Shown one piece after another: positions 27,019 to 38,543 of a stretch of 64,000 nucleotides of DNA. The DNA lies in assembly GCF_003473485.1 (NCBI RefSeq), contig NC_053045.1:39344494-39408493 (forward strand), given 5' to 3'. The notes beneath the pieces were generated by a model. It saw nothing but the letters and a program-made list of their open reading frames with translations, was not told where the DNA came from and searched no databases. The first letter of the stretch is position 1. Every line of letters begins with the position of its first letter. The translations under genes were made by a program, and so were the position numbers. Source of the DNA: Medicago truncatula. Lineage: Eukaryota > Streptophyta > Magnoliopsida > Fabales > Fabaceae.

Positions 27019-27858
27019 GAGTTCATCTTTGCTCCATTTATGTTTGCTCCATTTGCTCATTTTCAATGCATAGATGTGTGACACGTGTTAAAAAAAATTC
27101 AATGGTTGAGATTAAAATGCCTCACCACATGCTCTCTCCACTATAACACACTGATTCTTCTCTCCTTCACCTTCTCCATTCCCCCAAATTCTTTGATTCA
27201 CTGTGCTGAAAGAGTATGGGCAACTGGCATCATCATTGATTGGAACATAGTTTTTACATAATCGTTCTTTCTTCATAAATTTTATGTTAATTTTTGGAAC
27301 AAATTTCACATAATCGTTTTTTACATAATCACCGATCTTATTTTCACGTAATCGTTTTTCACATAATCACCAACCTTATTTTCACATAATTGTTCTTTCT
27401 TCGCACTGCAAAAGTTACCGACCTGAAATTGAACGAATCAAGTTCACCTCCGAACCCGTTAATGGGCGATGAATCTGTAAGTGTTCGATTCCATTTTCAA
27501 TTCTGTTTCTATTGATGGTTTTATTGCCATAGTTGAAACTTTCTAGCTCCCACAATTAGGGTTTTATTGCTTCTGATTTTTGTTTTGTTTTTGGTATTTT
27601 AGGGCTATGAACGGCGGTGGCGGTGGCGGCGGCACCGATGACAGAGAGACGCGACCATGATGATGAGAGGAAGACGAAGGAGGAGTGTCGCACTGTTTCC
27701 GAGAAAGAAGAAGAGAGCGGTGTTTTACTTTTCATTGAAAAAGTGCTCATGCCAAAGCTTTTAATCTCAACCCTTCTTTTTACATTTGCCACATGTCACA
27801 TATCAATAAAGTGAAAAGGAATAAATTGAGGAAACTTAAATGGAGCAAAGATGGACTC
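27019..27858 (+). mobile_element. Mutator-like element 2 with captured gene fragment
   Basis: An 840-bp element flanked by a perfect 9-bp direct repeat CAGTATTAG (27010-27018 and 27859-27867). TIRs of about 80 bp start GAGTTCATCTTTGCTCCATTT on the left and end AAATGGAGCAAAGATGGACTC on the right; inner parts are more diverged. The interior contrasts with its surroundings. It has a repeat of about 40 bp (CACATAATCGTTTTT.ACATAATCACC) at 27305-27390, then a gene-like stretch with a candidate donor (CTGTAAGTG, 27475), an acceptor (TATTTTAG, 27602) and a GC-rich, GGN-repeat coding-like start (27603-27650). No transposase was seen. Confidence 0.85.
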
Positions 27859-28012
27859 CAGTATTAGTTATAAGTATAAGGATGTCCTACCGTCGTTGCA
27901 CCATACAACAATCATAGAGAATCCAGTTAGATACACAATCATACTATGCTTACAAAGTCATTTTCAATTTCGAAATTTTGTTGCAATGGAAATAGAATAA
28001 ATAAAAGGAAAA

Positions 28013-28140
28013 TGTTAACGAGTGCCCCCGGAATAATAACTTTTTATAAAAACTTATGTATTCAATACATTGGAAATTGACAAAAAAAACTTATTTACAA
28101 GTCTTTAAGAGTCTAGTATGTCTCTTAATTTCATGTTTTC
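28013..28140 (+). mobile_element. Truncated MITE (TGTTAACGAGTGCCCCC family)
   Basis: The left end TGTTAACGAGTGCCCCCGG and following AT-rich body match the complete copy at 42196-42350. No right inverted end is visible nearby. Confidence 0.5.
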
Positions 28141-28782
28141 AACATTTATATTTGTAAACATTTTTTTCAAAGGTTGGGTTTTAATTGGACCTTGCAGTCA
28201 CCGCACAGGATCCATTCTGAGTAAGAGTTAATCTTAGATAGTTCAAATCATCTCTGAGAATGAATTGTCATTTTAACTATAATTAATCTTTTTCTTTTCT
28301 CTAATTTTTTTAAATGTAGTTATAGTTAAAATATTTATGTTTTCATCGATTTAAGAATCCTAGACTTTTTTTCATTAAAGATACCTTTTCCTCCCTGTTT
28401 TTTTTTTACAAACTTAAGAATCTTAGACTCTTGTCATTTTTTTTGGGTCAGGTCCTAGACTCTTGTCATTATTAAATGACAAAAGTACTCTTGTAATTGA
28501 TCAAATATTTGAAAAACGGCATGGTAATAACAAACTAAATACTATCATTATTTCAAAGGAATGAATTTATAATTTTTTTTTTTGTACAAGAATGAATTTA
28601 TAATTCTATTAGGATAGTTTCTAACTCAGTTTATATTTAGGATATAAATTATAAAGGTAAGTCGGTATAGATTAAAAAATAGCTTATATTATATATCTCT
28701 TTGATGCATTAAACATGAAATTTAAACAAGATATCGCAAATTTATCATCCCAACAATCAAACAGACTTTAGTTCCATTTAAC

Positions 28783-29339
28783 TAGGCATGGCAACGAAAC
28801 CCATGTCCATGGGTACCCGCCCAAATCAACCCCGATTTAACGGGTTTTCCCCGATTTGACTGGGTTTAGGTATAAGTTTGGATTTTCTCCGATTTCAAAA
28901 TACGGGTACGGGATGGATAACAGGGATATATGTACCCACCCCGAACCCACACTCAAACCCTACCAAATGTAGAAAGGTCATATTTTTATTTTTGTTGAGG
29001 GGGTTGATAATGATATGCCATGTTAGTTGGTTTGATAATTGTCATGATATAAGAACTTTCACTGATAGTTAAAGGAGCGCATATTGTTAAAATGAGCGCA
29101 AATTGTTGGATAATGCATTACAACATTATCATTGAAGCTTAAAAAAACTCTTTTTTATTAAAAAAATTTTGATTCAATGCAGGGACATGGATGAAGTCGG
29201 AATACCCGAACCTATTGGGAACGGGGATGAGATTCAATTTCTCATCCCCGTAGGATATGAGTAAGGTAACGGGTAAGTATATGGGAGTAGGGGAAGAGGA
29301 AGGCAAAACCCGTCCCCACCCCGTCCATTGTCATGCCTA
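28783..29339. mobile_element. hAT-type MITE, 557 bp
   Basis: A perfect 8-bp target duplication CATTTAAC (28775-28782 and 29340-29347) brackets inverted ends TAGGCATGGCAACG and ..CATTGTCATGCCTA. Eight-bp duplications and TAG-type ends fit the hAT superfamily. The outer 100 bp on each side are unusually GC-rich for the region (runs such as GGTACCCGCCC and CCCGTCCCCACCCCGTCC). No coding capacity. Confidence 0.85.
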
Positions 29340-29487
29340 CATTTAACAATAGAAATTTGTACTATATCTACTAAGTACTAAGTCTATGTCCTAAAATTGT
29401 AATCATTCTGGAATATTTGTTATTAAATGTTTCAAATGGCAATAACCCAATTAGAGAGGGTTCCTTATAAAATGAACCCATGAGAAT

Positions 29488-30348
29488 ATTGGTCCATGAT
29501 GGACCAATTTTTTTAACGGTTAGATTACATGAACTCCAAAATTTTATCATGATCTATAAACACTCAATCTAACCCATCTTCCCTTATCATTTTATAAAAA
29601 ATTCATTTTTACCCTTTATAATTATTTTAATTTAAAATATTACATATTGTTATGGTAATTTTTTTTTCTTGACACATTTGTTACAATAATTTTTTTTGTT
29701 GGTGTTTACACTTTTTTTTACGAATTTGTTACGGTAAATGTTTGACAGCTGCGTATTATTATTTTATTTTATTTTTACGAAAACGTACAAAAAAATTTTA
29801 AGGAGAAATTTTTTTTTTTACAAATAGGAGAAATGGTACATGCTTTTTTTTTTTTAAATAAGAAAAGATACGTGTTATTTTTAAATAATACATATTAATG
29901 TTACCTGAAAAGTTTAATTTAATCACCGTTATCAATTATTTATTTTTTCATTGTTTTTTTAGAATAGTCATATTATCCTTTCCAAAAGACTAATAATAGC
30001 AGTAATAATAAATAATACATTCTCTAACTGTTCATTGATATCTTTTATAAAACAAACTTTCTCGTTGCTATGTTTAAGTAAATGAAAATAAATTTTTGTG
30101 AGTAAATATTAATTTAATATTATAATATAAAAGATATGTTAAGTTATTAAATTCTAAATATTGATCGAAAATTATAGGTTTTTATTGAAAACAATTGAAG
30201 ATTGAATGTTGAAATTACAGAAAGAAAAAGGCAGGAAAATAGTTTGGAAAGAGTAAAGGAAATAGTTAGACGTATGAGGTGCATTATGTTATTGTGCATA
30301 CATATAATCCAATGGTTATAAATATTGGTCCATTATAGACCAATACTT
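29488..30348. mobile_element. Inverted-repeat element, about 860 bp, class uncertain
   Basis: Left end TATTGGTCCATGATGGACCAAT then AACGGTTAGATTACAT; the right end is the inverted form (ATAATCCAATGGTTATAAATATTGG, TCCATTATAGACCAATA). The terminal 20 bp are themselves palindromic. The interior is AT-rich without an ORF. I could not find a convincing target duplication. Confidence 0.6.
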
Positions 30349-31047
30349 ACACATATCCAAGCTAAATGCCACCATAAGAGAGATAAATAACAAGTGGTTC
30401 CTAGTGTCCAAAGTTTTCTTATTTCACGAAAGAGCAAGTCTAGCCAGGGTCCAAATTAAGTGATGTGTATGGATTTTAATCTTTTATTTTTTATGGGGCA
30501 GGTGATTGTTCCATGATTTTCCTTGTTTCATGCTCTTTACGTGATATACACTTTATAAAGCCACCAAAAACAAAAGGCTTAAATTTGTGTCACCATATCC
30601 AAATATAATGAAGTGAAGGAGATGGGTTCTTTGTTTTATTTTCTCGCAGAGTCACACTTATATTTTTTAAGAGGATGGATCACGGACTGCATCAAAATAA
30701 AACCGATGGTGTCGTCGTATCACATGTTTGGAAATCATGAAGGTGGCTTTCAATAGTAAATATGTTAGTACAGTAAAAACAAAAACTTAGTGGCAAAAAA
30801 ATAATTAAAATCATAGTTTTATACTCCTGAATATGCGAGGACATGAAGACGAATAATCACAGCTAAGCTGTTATTTGGACACAAAAGAAGATATCGTATG
30901 TCGGACATGGTATACAATACATCTAAGTAATTGTTGTTTTGTTCTTCATGACCATCATCCGATAAGAGAAAAATATGTTATAAAATCAAAAAATTAGATG
31001 TTTATAGTTTTTGACGATATAAAAAAAAAATTATATGTTGGTTTAGA
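30349..31047. other. Intergenic region, nothing recognised
   Basis: No domain, inverted ends or tRNA-like promoter was seen. Confidence 0.5.
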
Positions 31048-31160
31048 TACAAGTTCTCGTGAGCTTAACTCAATTGATAAGGGCAACACTCAGATCAAAC
31101 ATTGGACACCACAAAAAAAGCACAAAGAAAATTCTTTGTAATCTAGAATTCGACTGAAAA
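31048..31160 (+). mobile_element. tRNA-derived SINE fragment
   Basis: AGCTTAACTCAATTGATAAG at 31071 is a good A-box-like start of a plant SINE. The expected B box is mutated. Confidence 0.45.
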
Positions 31161-31439
31161 GAAAATAAAGTCTCGTATAAAATATGTTTGTATCGTGATA
31201 TTGAATTTGTATTAAAAATCATGGCGGTGTAAACCAATATAACCGGATTTGTTTGGACTATCTTTTACTTGCACGTAGGCATGCATATTGCATATCTCAA
31301 TAGTTAGTATATCGTGAGGTCATGAAAATGTCTGTCATAGTTAATTTAAAATAAAATCTAAGTTATTTTTTAAGAATTGTGAGTAATTTTACCTTCATCA
31401 AATAAAAGTAATCACATGAATAGATTTGAAAATGGTACC

Positions 31440-31718
31440 CACAAATCAGGTTTTAGCTCTGTTTTTAAATTTACTTAGTGACTAATTTTCAATGTTGTTT
31501 GGTAAATTACTCACAAATTTTTAAAAACTTTCTAAAAGAATTTAATATGATGTTTATCTTGTCTATATCATACATTTTAGCTCATGCCTCTTTACCACCT
31601 CAATTTTGGCATCATGTACTACAAATGATAACTTACCTCCTCAACATCCTCAACAAAAAGCTTGCCTTCTAAAATCCCACTAAAATTCTCTACCAAAGAC
31701 TGACATACTTTCATTTTA
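31440..31718 (+). pseudogene. Copia integrase fragment (dead)
   Basis: LAHASLPPQFWHHVLQMITY followed by LLNILNKK matches the integrase core region of copia polyproteins. After a stop and frame change NPTKILYQRLTY continues it. The part upstream of residue LAHAS is degenerate. Only about 60 codons survive. Confidence 0.75.
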
Positions 31719-32042
31719 GGCTTTGTTTGAGAGTTTGGAGGGGAGAGGAAGGAATGACTTTGAGGGAAAATATAGGAAAAAATTGATAAATCTTTCACAG
31801 TTTTTGAAAGAGTATTTGTTTAGAGAGTGATAAATTAATGCTTATGATTAATATATATTTTTTTAAAATATATTATAACAACATTTTGTCAAAAATAAAA
31901 TAAAAATTATAACAACATATTTCAAATTTGAAAAATTCATATAAACCATCTCAAACTTCTCAAAACCCTCCTCTCAATGTCTTTTTTTTTCTTTCTTTCA
32001 AAACCCTCGGCTCCCTTTCCCTCCAAACTCGCAAACAAAACA
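31719..32042. mobile_element. Tourist-like MITE
   Basis: Inverted ends GGCTTTGTTTGAGAGTTTGG and CCAAACTCGCAAACAAAACA with matching purine/pyrimidine-rich subterminal stretches (GGAGGGGAGAGGAAGG and CCTTTCCCTCC-type, inverted). A TTA trinucleotide flanks each side, as expected for PIF/Harbinger-derived MITEs. It sits directly beside the copia remnant. Confidence 0.65.
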
Positions 32043-32048
32043 TTAAAG

Positions 32049-34568
32049 TCTTTGGTTGTATGAATTGATGAGTCGTAAAATAATCATTTTAAAGCATGTC
32101 AATCTTGATGAATATATTTTTTCGTGGTCCTCTCTAACCTTTAAATATGAATTTTTAGATACAAACGACACACCCTTTTTTAACTTCCAGGTGAGTATAA
32201 TTTTACTTTAAATAAATAAAAGTTAAATAAAGTTATAATAAGTTTGAAAAATAATCTATACCTATTAATAAAGGCAAAACATGAGTTTGATGTAGCCTTT
32301 TTTCCATTCCCAAATTATCCTTTAACTTCCAAGAGTAAAAAAAAAAGTATTCCAAAACACCGGTTTTTATTTTATTATTTTATAAATAAATAGAAAAGTC
32401 AGCAGTTCTTTTTTGTTTTTGTTTGACAGTTTTATATCATGCAAGTAAATTGTAAACCAACTATTTTCTATCCCCTGAATTAACAAAGGAAAAGCCTAAA
32501 AACGGAACTTTTTTTTTTTGGAAGATGGATGGAAGACCCTCTTTTTTGTTTTCTCTAATCATCTATTGTTTCTACATTCTTTTGTTGGTGAAAGGATCTA
32601 CTATTTCTACATGTTATTCATAAGTATCCTGTTTCTACATATTATTCATATAAATCATCATAAGTCTTTTTTAATGACTGTGTTTTTGTTTCTTTATATT
32701 TTTTAAAAGAATAAGAAAGAAGAATGGTGGTTCATGATGGTTGAACATAATCGTATCACAATGGAGTTGATTGAAAGGCACAGTAGAGAGCCCCTCTAAT
32801 AAAGGTTGATTGTGTTACTTTATTTAGTAAAAAAATTATGTTAGTTTATTCACTTTGCTCTTCCCATTTACACTCCAGTTTCTTTTTATCGAATTAAACT
32901 TATGAAATTTTTGTCATAAAAAATTGAAAGAAAACCCAGTAAATTGATCAAAAAATTGGTTAAATATTCAACTTCCTCATAGTCGCCTGATATCTATATT
33001 AAAAGACAAATTAGCAAGTAGTTATCTAAGAATTTCTCATAAATTGAGACACGTAATGCCGGGACTTAGAAAACATTTTAGTCCAATTCTATCTATAAAT
33101 GTTCTTAAGAGGGTGTGTGTGTCAAGTCCTTATAATGTGTATCGTTGGATGTAACTCTTATCTTAGGTTTTTCCTTCATTCAAATTTTTTCCCTTTTGTT
33201 TAGATGTCATTGTGTTTGATTGCAATTAGCATTCTTTTAATTATTTTATTCACAACTTCAATAGACATAGATAAAAAAAAATGAAGAACATGAAGACTCT
33301 AGGTGTTACCATTCATTGTTCAAGACGCACTAAAGCATAACTTGGACAAATATAGAGAATGTACAATAATAATTAAGTTATAGAAGTTAATATATTATTG
33401 ATGTGTCTATGATAGTTATTAATTAATGATACATATATTATTGATGCTTATTATATGTGTTATAGTCTCATTTATTTTTCTATTATCATATGTTCAATGT
33501 GAAAAGAAAGAGAATGTATCATCTACTCCAAAAGAGTGATAGAGAGGAAGAAGAGAGAGAGTAATGGAGTAATAAAAAGAGAAGGAAAATAAGGAGACAT
33601 AGTGGCTATGCTTGGGGTGGAGAATTCGTCACCAGAGAGAGAGGTATGCTAATTGTATTTAGACTGTATTCTTATTATGTTTTTACAATTAATTTTATTC
33701 TCCCATTTCTTTCGCAATCTAATAATTGATTCACTCCATCCTTAAATATGTCTAATATTTTGATTTCAAAGGATCTGATTTAAAAAGAAAAATTCTTACA
33801 ATGAAAATTGAGGATGCATTAATTGAGTACCGATATAGTAGCATTTTTTGCTAATGAATTAGAACATCAATTACGTAATTTTTAACCAATCAAGTGCATA
33901 TTAGCAACAAAAAGAAAACTAATGAAGTGCATCAATATAATTATGCAATTTTTAACTAATTATTAGTGCATAAATCATTTGAATTACGTGATTATCATAT
34001 CATTCTTCTTAGTTTGTCTTGCTTGGATGTACTAAACAATTTTGATTTATGCATTGAGAAATTGTAAGTTTCTTGAATCAAAGAAAGAAATAAGAGTATA
34101 ACCAAGCTTTATAAAAGAGACACAATATAGTTTAAGTTACCACCAATATAATGTGCAAAGAACATGAAAACGTAGCAGATAATGGTGTAAAAATGCCAAG
34201 CAATATGGAATGGATATATATAAGTTCAAGTATTATGACACACAATACATAATAATGTCAAAGTATAATTAATATTTTTGCACACTAAATATATTTTCAT
34301 TTTTACTGCTACTACATATTTTAAAGGTTTATATTTGTCTATACACTTTACAATTAATTTTATTTCTATAATATGTGTAATACCTAAATAGTTGATAAAC
34401 TTTATTCAAATTTTACAAAAGAAACAGTCAAATATATAGTTAAATTAGCGTAACAGCAAAAAAAAAAAAAACAGAGAAGACAGTAAAACATATTATATTT
34501 TTGTATGACACACATATATTTATACATAGAAACATAGTCAAAACACTAACATAAAAGGAGCATAGTCA
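32049..34568. other. AT-rich intergenic region, nothing recognised
   Basis: About 2.5 kb without a recognisable gene. Open frames are short and low-complexity. An A/G-rich patch (GAGAGAGAGAG) occurs at 33540-33650. Confidence 0.5.
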
Positions 34569-34577
34569 ATTATAAAC

Positions 34578-34735
34578 GAGAATTGCTGTTCTCACATATA
34601 GTATGGCTGTGCCACACCAGTAAAATACGAAAATGCCCTTCGGCAGTTAACTGCCGAAGTTTTTAGTGAACCGGCGGCAGCTAACTACCGAGGATTTCCT
34701 CGGCAGTTAACTGCCGAGGAAAACTGGACATAACC
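34578..34735 (+). repeat. Left TIR of MULE 3 with three palindromes
   Basis: Contains three copies of a 22-bp palindrome at 34638-34659 (perfect), about 34673-34693 (imperfect) and 34698-34719 (perfect), core CGGCAGTTAACTGCCG, spaced 13-60 bp apart. Confidence 0.88.
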
Positions 34736-35484
34736 AGAACGCAGAAACTCAGTTTTCTTCATTCTTCAAAATTTCTTCTAAACCATCCAATTTCTCCAAA
34801 TTCGATTTTTCAGCAAAATCAAGTGCATCATCTCCATTTAATCACAATTAAATATCTTGACTCATTTTTAATCATAATGTTAGTTTGGGTAGTTTTTTTT
34901 TTTTAAAAAAATGGTAGTTTTCATGTGGTTAGGGTTGATGTAGGAATTGACTTTTTTATGAGTGCATGTAGTTTATAATTGAATGCAGTTGGTTTAATTG
35001 ATGATTGAATGATGTTAGGGTATAATGTGGTTTTGATTGGTGGCAAAATAACACATTTTGAGTATGTTTGATACTTTGCACACAAAGTGTTTGATAAAAT
35101 GTGTCAATGACAATTTTATTGATTATTTAGTTAGTTTAGGTATTGGATACGATCTTGATTGTAATTCGAAAACGTGTATCTTGAATTAAGTTGAATGCAT
35201 ATTGAAAAAGTGTATATTGAATTAGGTTGAATGTGTATATTGAATTATGTTTAGTTTAGGTTGAATGTGTATGATAATGCATTTGATTTTTTACGTTTGA
35301 ATGTTAATGATAATGTGTATGATAATGTTTAGGTTCAATCAATGTCTTTATTTTGGTAAAGTGGTTTAATGTGAAAGCGGTTTATGTTTAGGTTGAATGT
35401 GAAAGTGTAGGTTTTGTTTAGGTTTACTGTTTGTTGATAAAGTGGTTGAATGATATTAATTTTTATTTTTTATTTTTTGTAGAT

Positions 35485-37945
35485 ATGGCCGATCAGGACC
35501 CCATTGATCCATCGAAGATGATTGGTGGTAGGCGTGCCATGACTCAGAGTCACCGCAGGGAGAGACAGAGTGCCCACATCCCAAAGAGGGGTAGAGGTCG
35601 GAGGGGAGATGACTCAGGAAGCTCTCAGGCTACACAGCCTGAGGAGTCACAGGTTGTTGACCCGTCACAGCCTGTTGACCAGACTGGGGTGGAGTACCTG
35701 AACTATCAGGATCAGGTACATCATGATGTGACGGACGGTGGATATGACCAGGATCATATACCACATGAGCAGGATGCAGGAGACGAGGATGACATTGCAG
35801 CAGCTGCTGCACCGGAGGTGTTACCTACGGACCTTCCCTTTCCTGGTGGACCGGCTGACTTGTCCTTGCTCCACTCTTATGCCGGTCATGTGGCGTTGCC
35901 ACTCTGGTATAATTCAAATAATGTAAGTGTATTTTTTTAATTGTTTTTTCTTTATGTTAAAATATTTTCTTTAATTTAAATGTGTGTTTGTTTAATTATT
36001 ATATCCACTTTTATATGTGTTTTTTTTAATTGGTTTTTCTTTATGTTAAAATATTTTCTTTAAATGTGTGTTTGTTTTTATTATTATATCCACCTCTATA
36101 TGTGTTTTTTTTTAATTCTTTTTCTTTAGAATTAATTATTTTCTTTAAATGTGTGTTTGTTTTAATTATTATATACACTGTTATATGTTTATTTTTTTAA
36201 TTCTATTTTTTATGTTTAATTGTTTTGTTTATATGTGTTTTTAATTATTATATACACTGTTATACATTGTTATGTGTTTTTATGTTTAATTATTATATCC
36301 ATATTTTTTTTTTCTATTATTTCAGGTTCGTAAGACCCGCGTGCTTAAACCGATTAATCATGGGGCGAAGATTCTCACTCTCGGACGCCCTAACGGGAAT
36401 GAGAATTGGTTTTGGGATGCGCTTCAGCAGAGCGGGCTACATGACTTGGTCTACTTGGGGTACTCCACCGTGCCTCATGCCCTGCTGCTTACTTTATGCG
36501 AGAGGTGGCATCCGGAGACCAGCACCTTCCACATGCCGATGGGGGAGATGACTGCGACATTGGATGATGTCGCATGTCTCACGCATCTTCCTATTGAGGG
36601 GCGGATGTTGGCCCATGGGAAGAAGATGCCCAAGCATGAGGGAGCGGCACTGCTGATGACGTATCTGGGTGTGGCCCAGCATGAGGCTGAGAAGATCTGC
36701 AACCAGGAGTACGGTGGGTACATTAGCTACCCCAGGCTGAGGGACTTCTATACCTCGTACCTTGGTAGGGCCAACTTATTGGCGGGTACGGAGGATCCTG
36801 AGGAGGTTGAGGAGCTGGAGAGGGTCAGGACATACTGCGTCCGGTGTTACCTTCTGTACTTGGTCGGATGCTTGTTGTTTGGCGATAGAAGCAACAAGCG
36901 CATCGAGCTGATATATTTGACGACCATGGCGGACGGCTACGCAGGGATGCGTAATTATTCCTCGGGAGCTATGACCCTCGCCTACCTATACGGCGAGTTG
37001 GCGGATGCATGTAGGCCTGGACACAAAGCGCTTGGGGGGAGCGTGACACTGCTCACTGTAAGAAAACTGAAATTTTATATTTATGTTAACTTTATTTTTT
37101 TGTGAACTTTTAATTTTTTGTTATATTTTTCCGTGCGTAATAATTTATAAATGTTATTTGTTTGGTTTGTGCAGACATGGTTTTTGGCGCATTTTCCAGG
37201 GTTTTTCAGTGTTGATCTCAACACTGACTACCTAGAAAACTATCCGGTTGCAGCGAGGTGGAAGCTCCAGAAGGGTCATGGGGAGGGGATCACGTATCGG
37301 TCACTGCTCGATCGTATACAGTTAGATGATGTATGCTGGAGGCCGTACGAGGAGCACAGAGAGATTCAGGACTTCGAGGAGGTTTTCTGGTATTCTGGAT
37401 GGATTATGTGCGGCGTCCGTAGGGTGTACCGTCACTTGCCCGAGAGGGTTTTGAGGCAGTACGGATACGTGCAGACCATCCCCAGACATCCGACTGATGT
37501 TAAGGACCTCCCCCCGCCTTCCATTGTGCAGATGTTCGTCGACTTCCGCACTCACACGCTTAAGGCGGACGCTCGGGGTGAGCAGGCAGGAGAGGATACA
37601 TGGCGGGTGGCGGATGGCTATGTCCTGTGGCACACTAGGGTGTCTCACCCTCAGATCTTGCCACCTATTCCAGGAGATCTTCCGAGGCCTGCAAATGAAG
37701 AGCAGATCATTGCAGAGCAGTGGCAGCGGTATGAGGCGAGAAGCTCGTCTGACACCTGTGACATGGTTAGTGGCGCTGTTGCCTACGCTGATGCGCAGTT
37801 AGGCCAGGAGGAGGTCATGAGCATGACCCCTCAGCAGTGGTATGAGGCCATGACCCATATGAGGGAGCAGATCACGCCGATTTTGACCAGGAGGAGAGCC
37901 CAGAGGCCGAGGAGGAGGCACCATCATCAGGATCAGGACCAGTAG
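35485..37945 (+). CDS. Plant mobile domain protein (MAIN-like) carried by MULE 3
   Basis: Three exons, 35485-35922, 36326-37057 and 37175-37945, stay in frame and give 646 residues. The N-terminal 145 residues are hydrophilic and low-complexity (Gln, Asp, basic RGRGRRGDDSG). The plant mobile domain follows: VLKPINHGAKI, NWFWDALQQSGLHDLVYLGY, HALLLTLCERWHPETSTFHM, GEMTATLDDVACLTHLPIEG, then YCVRCYLLYLVGCLLF and LAYLYGELADACRP. The C-terminus ends in an Arg/His-rich tail (RRRAQRPRRRHH) that could be a nuclear signal. Host MAIN/MAIL proteins of this family act in genome stability and TE silencing; many other copies ride on transposons. The frame is intact with no stop. GC content is clearly higher than in the flanks. 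An upstream in-frame ATG at 35431 exists, but a TTTTTTGTAG acceptor just before 35485 suggests a leader intron. Confidence 0.85.
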
Positions 37946-38207
37946 TACTATTTTCCTTTTTTAGGACTTATTTTTTAGTTTTAGTCTTTTGATGACATTG
38001 AGTTATGTATATTTGTATATTTCTACTTTGATGACATTATTTTTAATTTCATGGGCTTTTTTTACTTTGTTTAATGTACAAAAATGTTGGTTTAATTAAG
38101 TTGTGCATTTGCACAAATATTTATTTGTTATTTGAACTGTTATGATGAATTTTAAAACTTTGTGTAAAAATACTGTTAGAATGATTTTGAAATGTTTTAT
38201 AGATGAA

Positions 38208-38394
38208 GATTTCCTCGGCAGTTTACTACCGAAATTGTTTAAGTTCAGATTTCCTCGGCAGTTAACTACCGAGGTTTTCCTCGGCAGTTAACTGCCGCCG
38301 GTTGCCTAAAAACTTCGGTAGCAAACTGCCGAAGGACATTTTCGTATTTTACTCGTGTGGCACAGCCAAACAACATGTGGGAACAACAATTCTC
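38208..38394 (-). repeat. Right TIR of MULE 3 with four palindromes
   Basis: Inverted copy of the left TIR. The palindrome occurs at 38213-38234, 38253-38274, 38279-38300 and 38313-38334, in variants such as CGGCAGTTAACTACCG and CGGTAGCAAACTGCCG. One more copy than on the left, so the subterminal array differs in length. Confidence 0.88.
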
Positions 38395-38543
38395 ATTATA
38401 AACATGCTTCAGCGCAGTAGAAAAAGCGGAGTAAATAAATAATACAAAAATAGCCCCAAATAATATATCTGAGTGAATCGCGCAAAGCAGAAGCTAACAG
38501 TATCATCATCAGTGATCAAAACAAATCTGAGTTCGCTTTAACG

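Larger units (their letters stand above)
34578..38394 (+). mobile_element. Mutator-like element 3 carrying an intact plant mobile domain gene
   Basis: A 3817-bp element bracketed by a perfect 9-bp duplication ATTATAAAC (34569-34577 and 38395-38403). The TIRs are about 160-190 bp. They share GAGAATTG.TGTTC.CACAT, GGCTGTGCCACAC, AGTAAAATACGAAAATG and then a set of palindromes built on CGGCAGTTAACTGCCG. Between the TIRs lie one three-exon gene on the plus strand and a long AT-rich leader region (34750-35480). No MURA-type transposase, zinc finger or helicase is visible, so mobility would need help or an unrecognised function of the cargo protein. The right end is 149 bp upstream of the BET3 start codon. 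Confidence 0.88.

Noticed and set aside
29488-30348. Classing the inverted-repeat element as a MULE
   Set aside because: The TIRs are clear, but no 9-11-bp duplication could be found at either plausible boundary.
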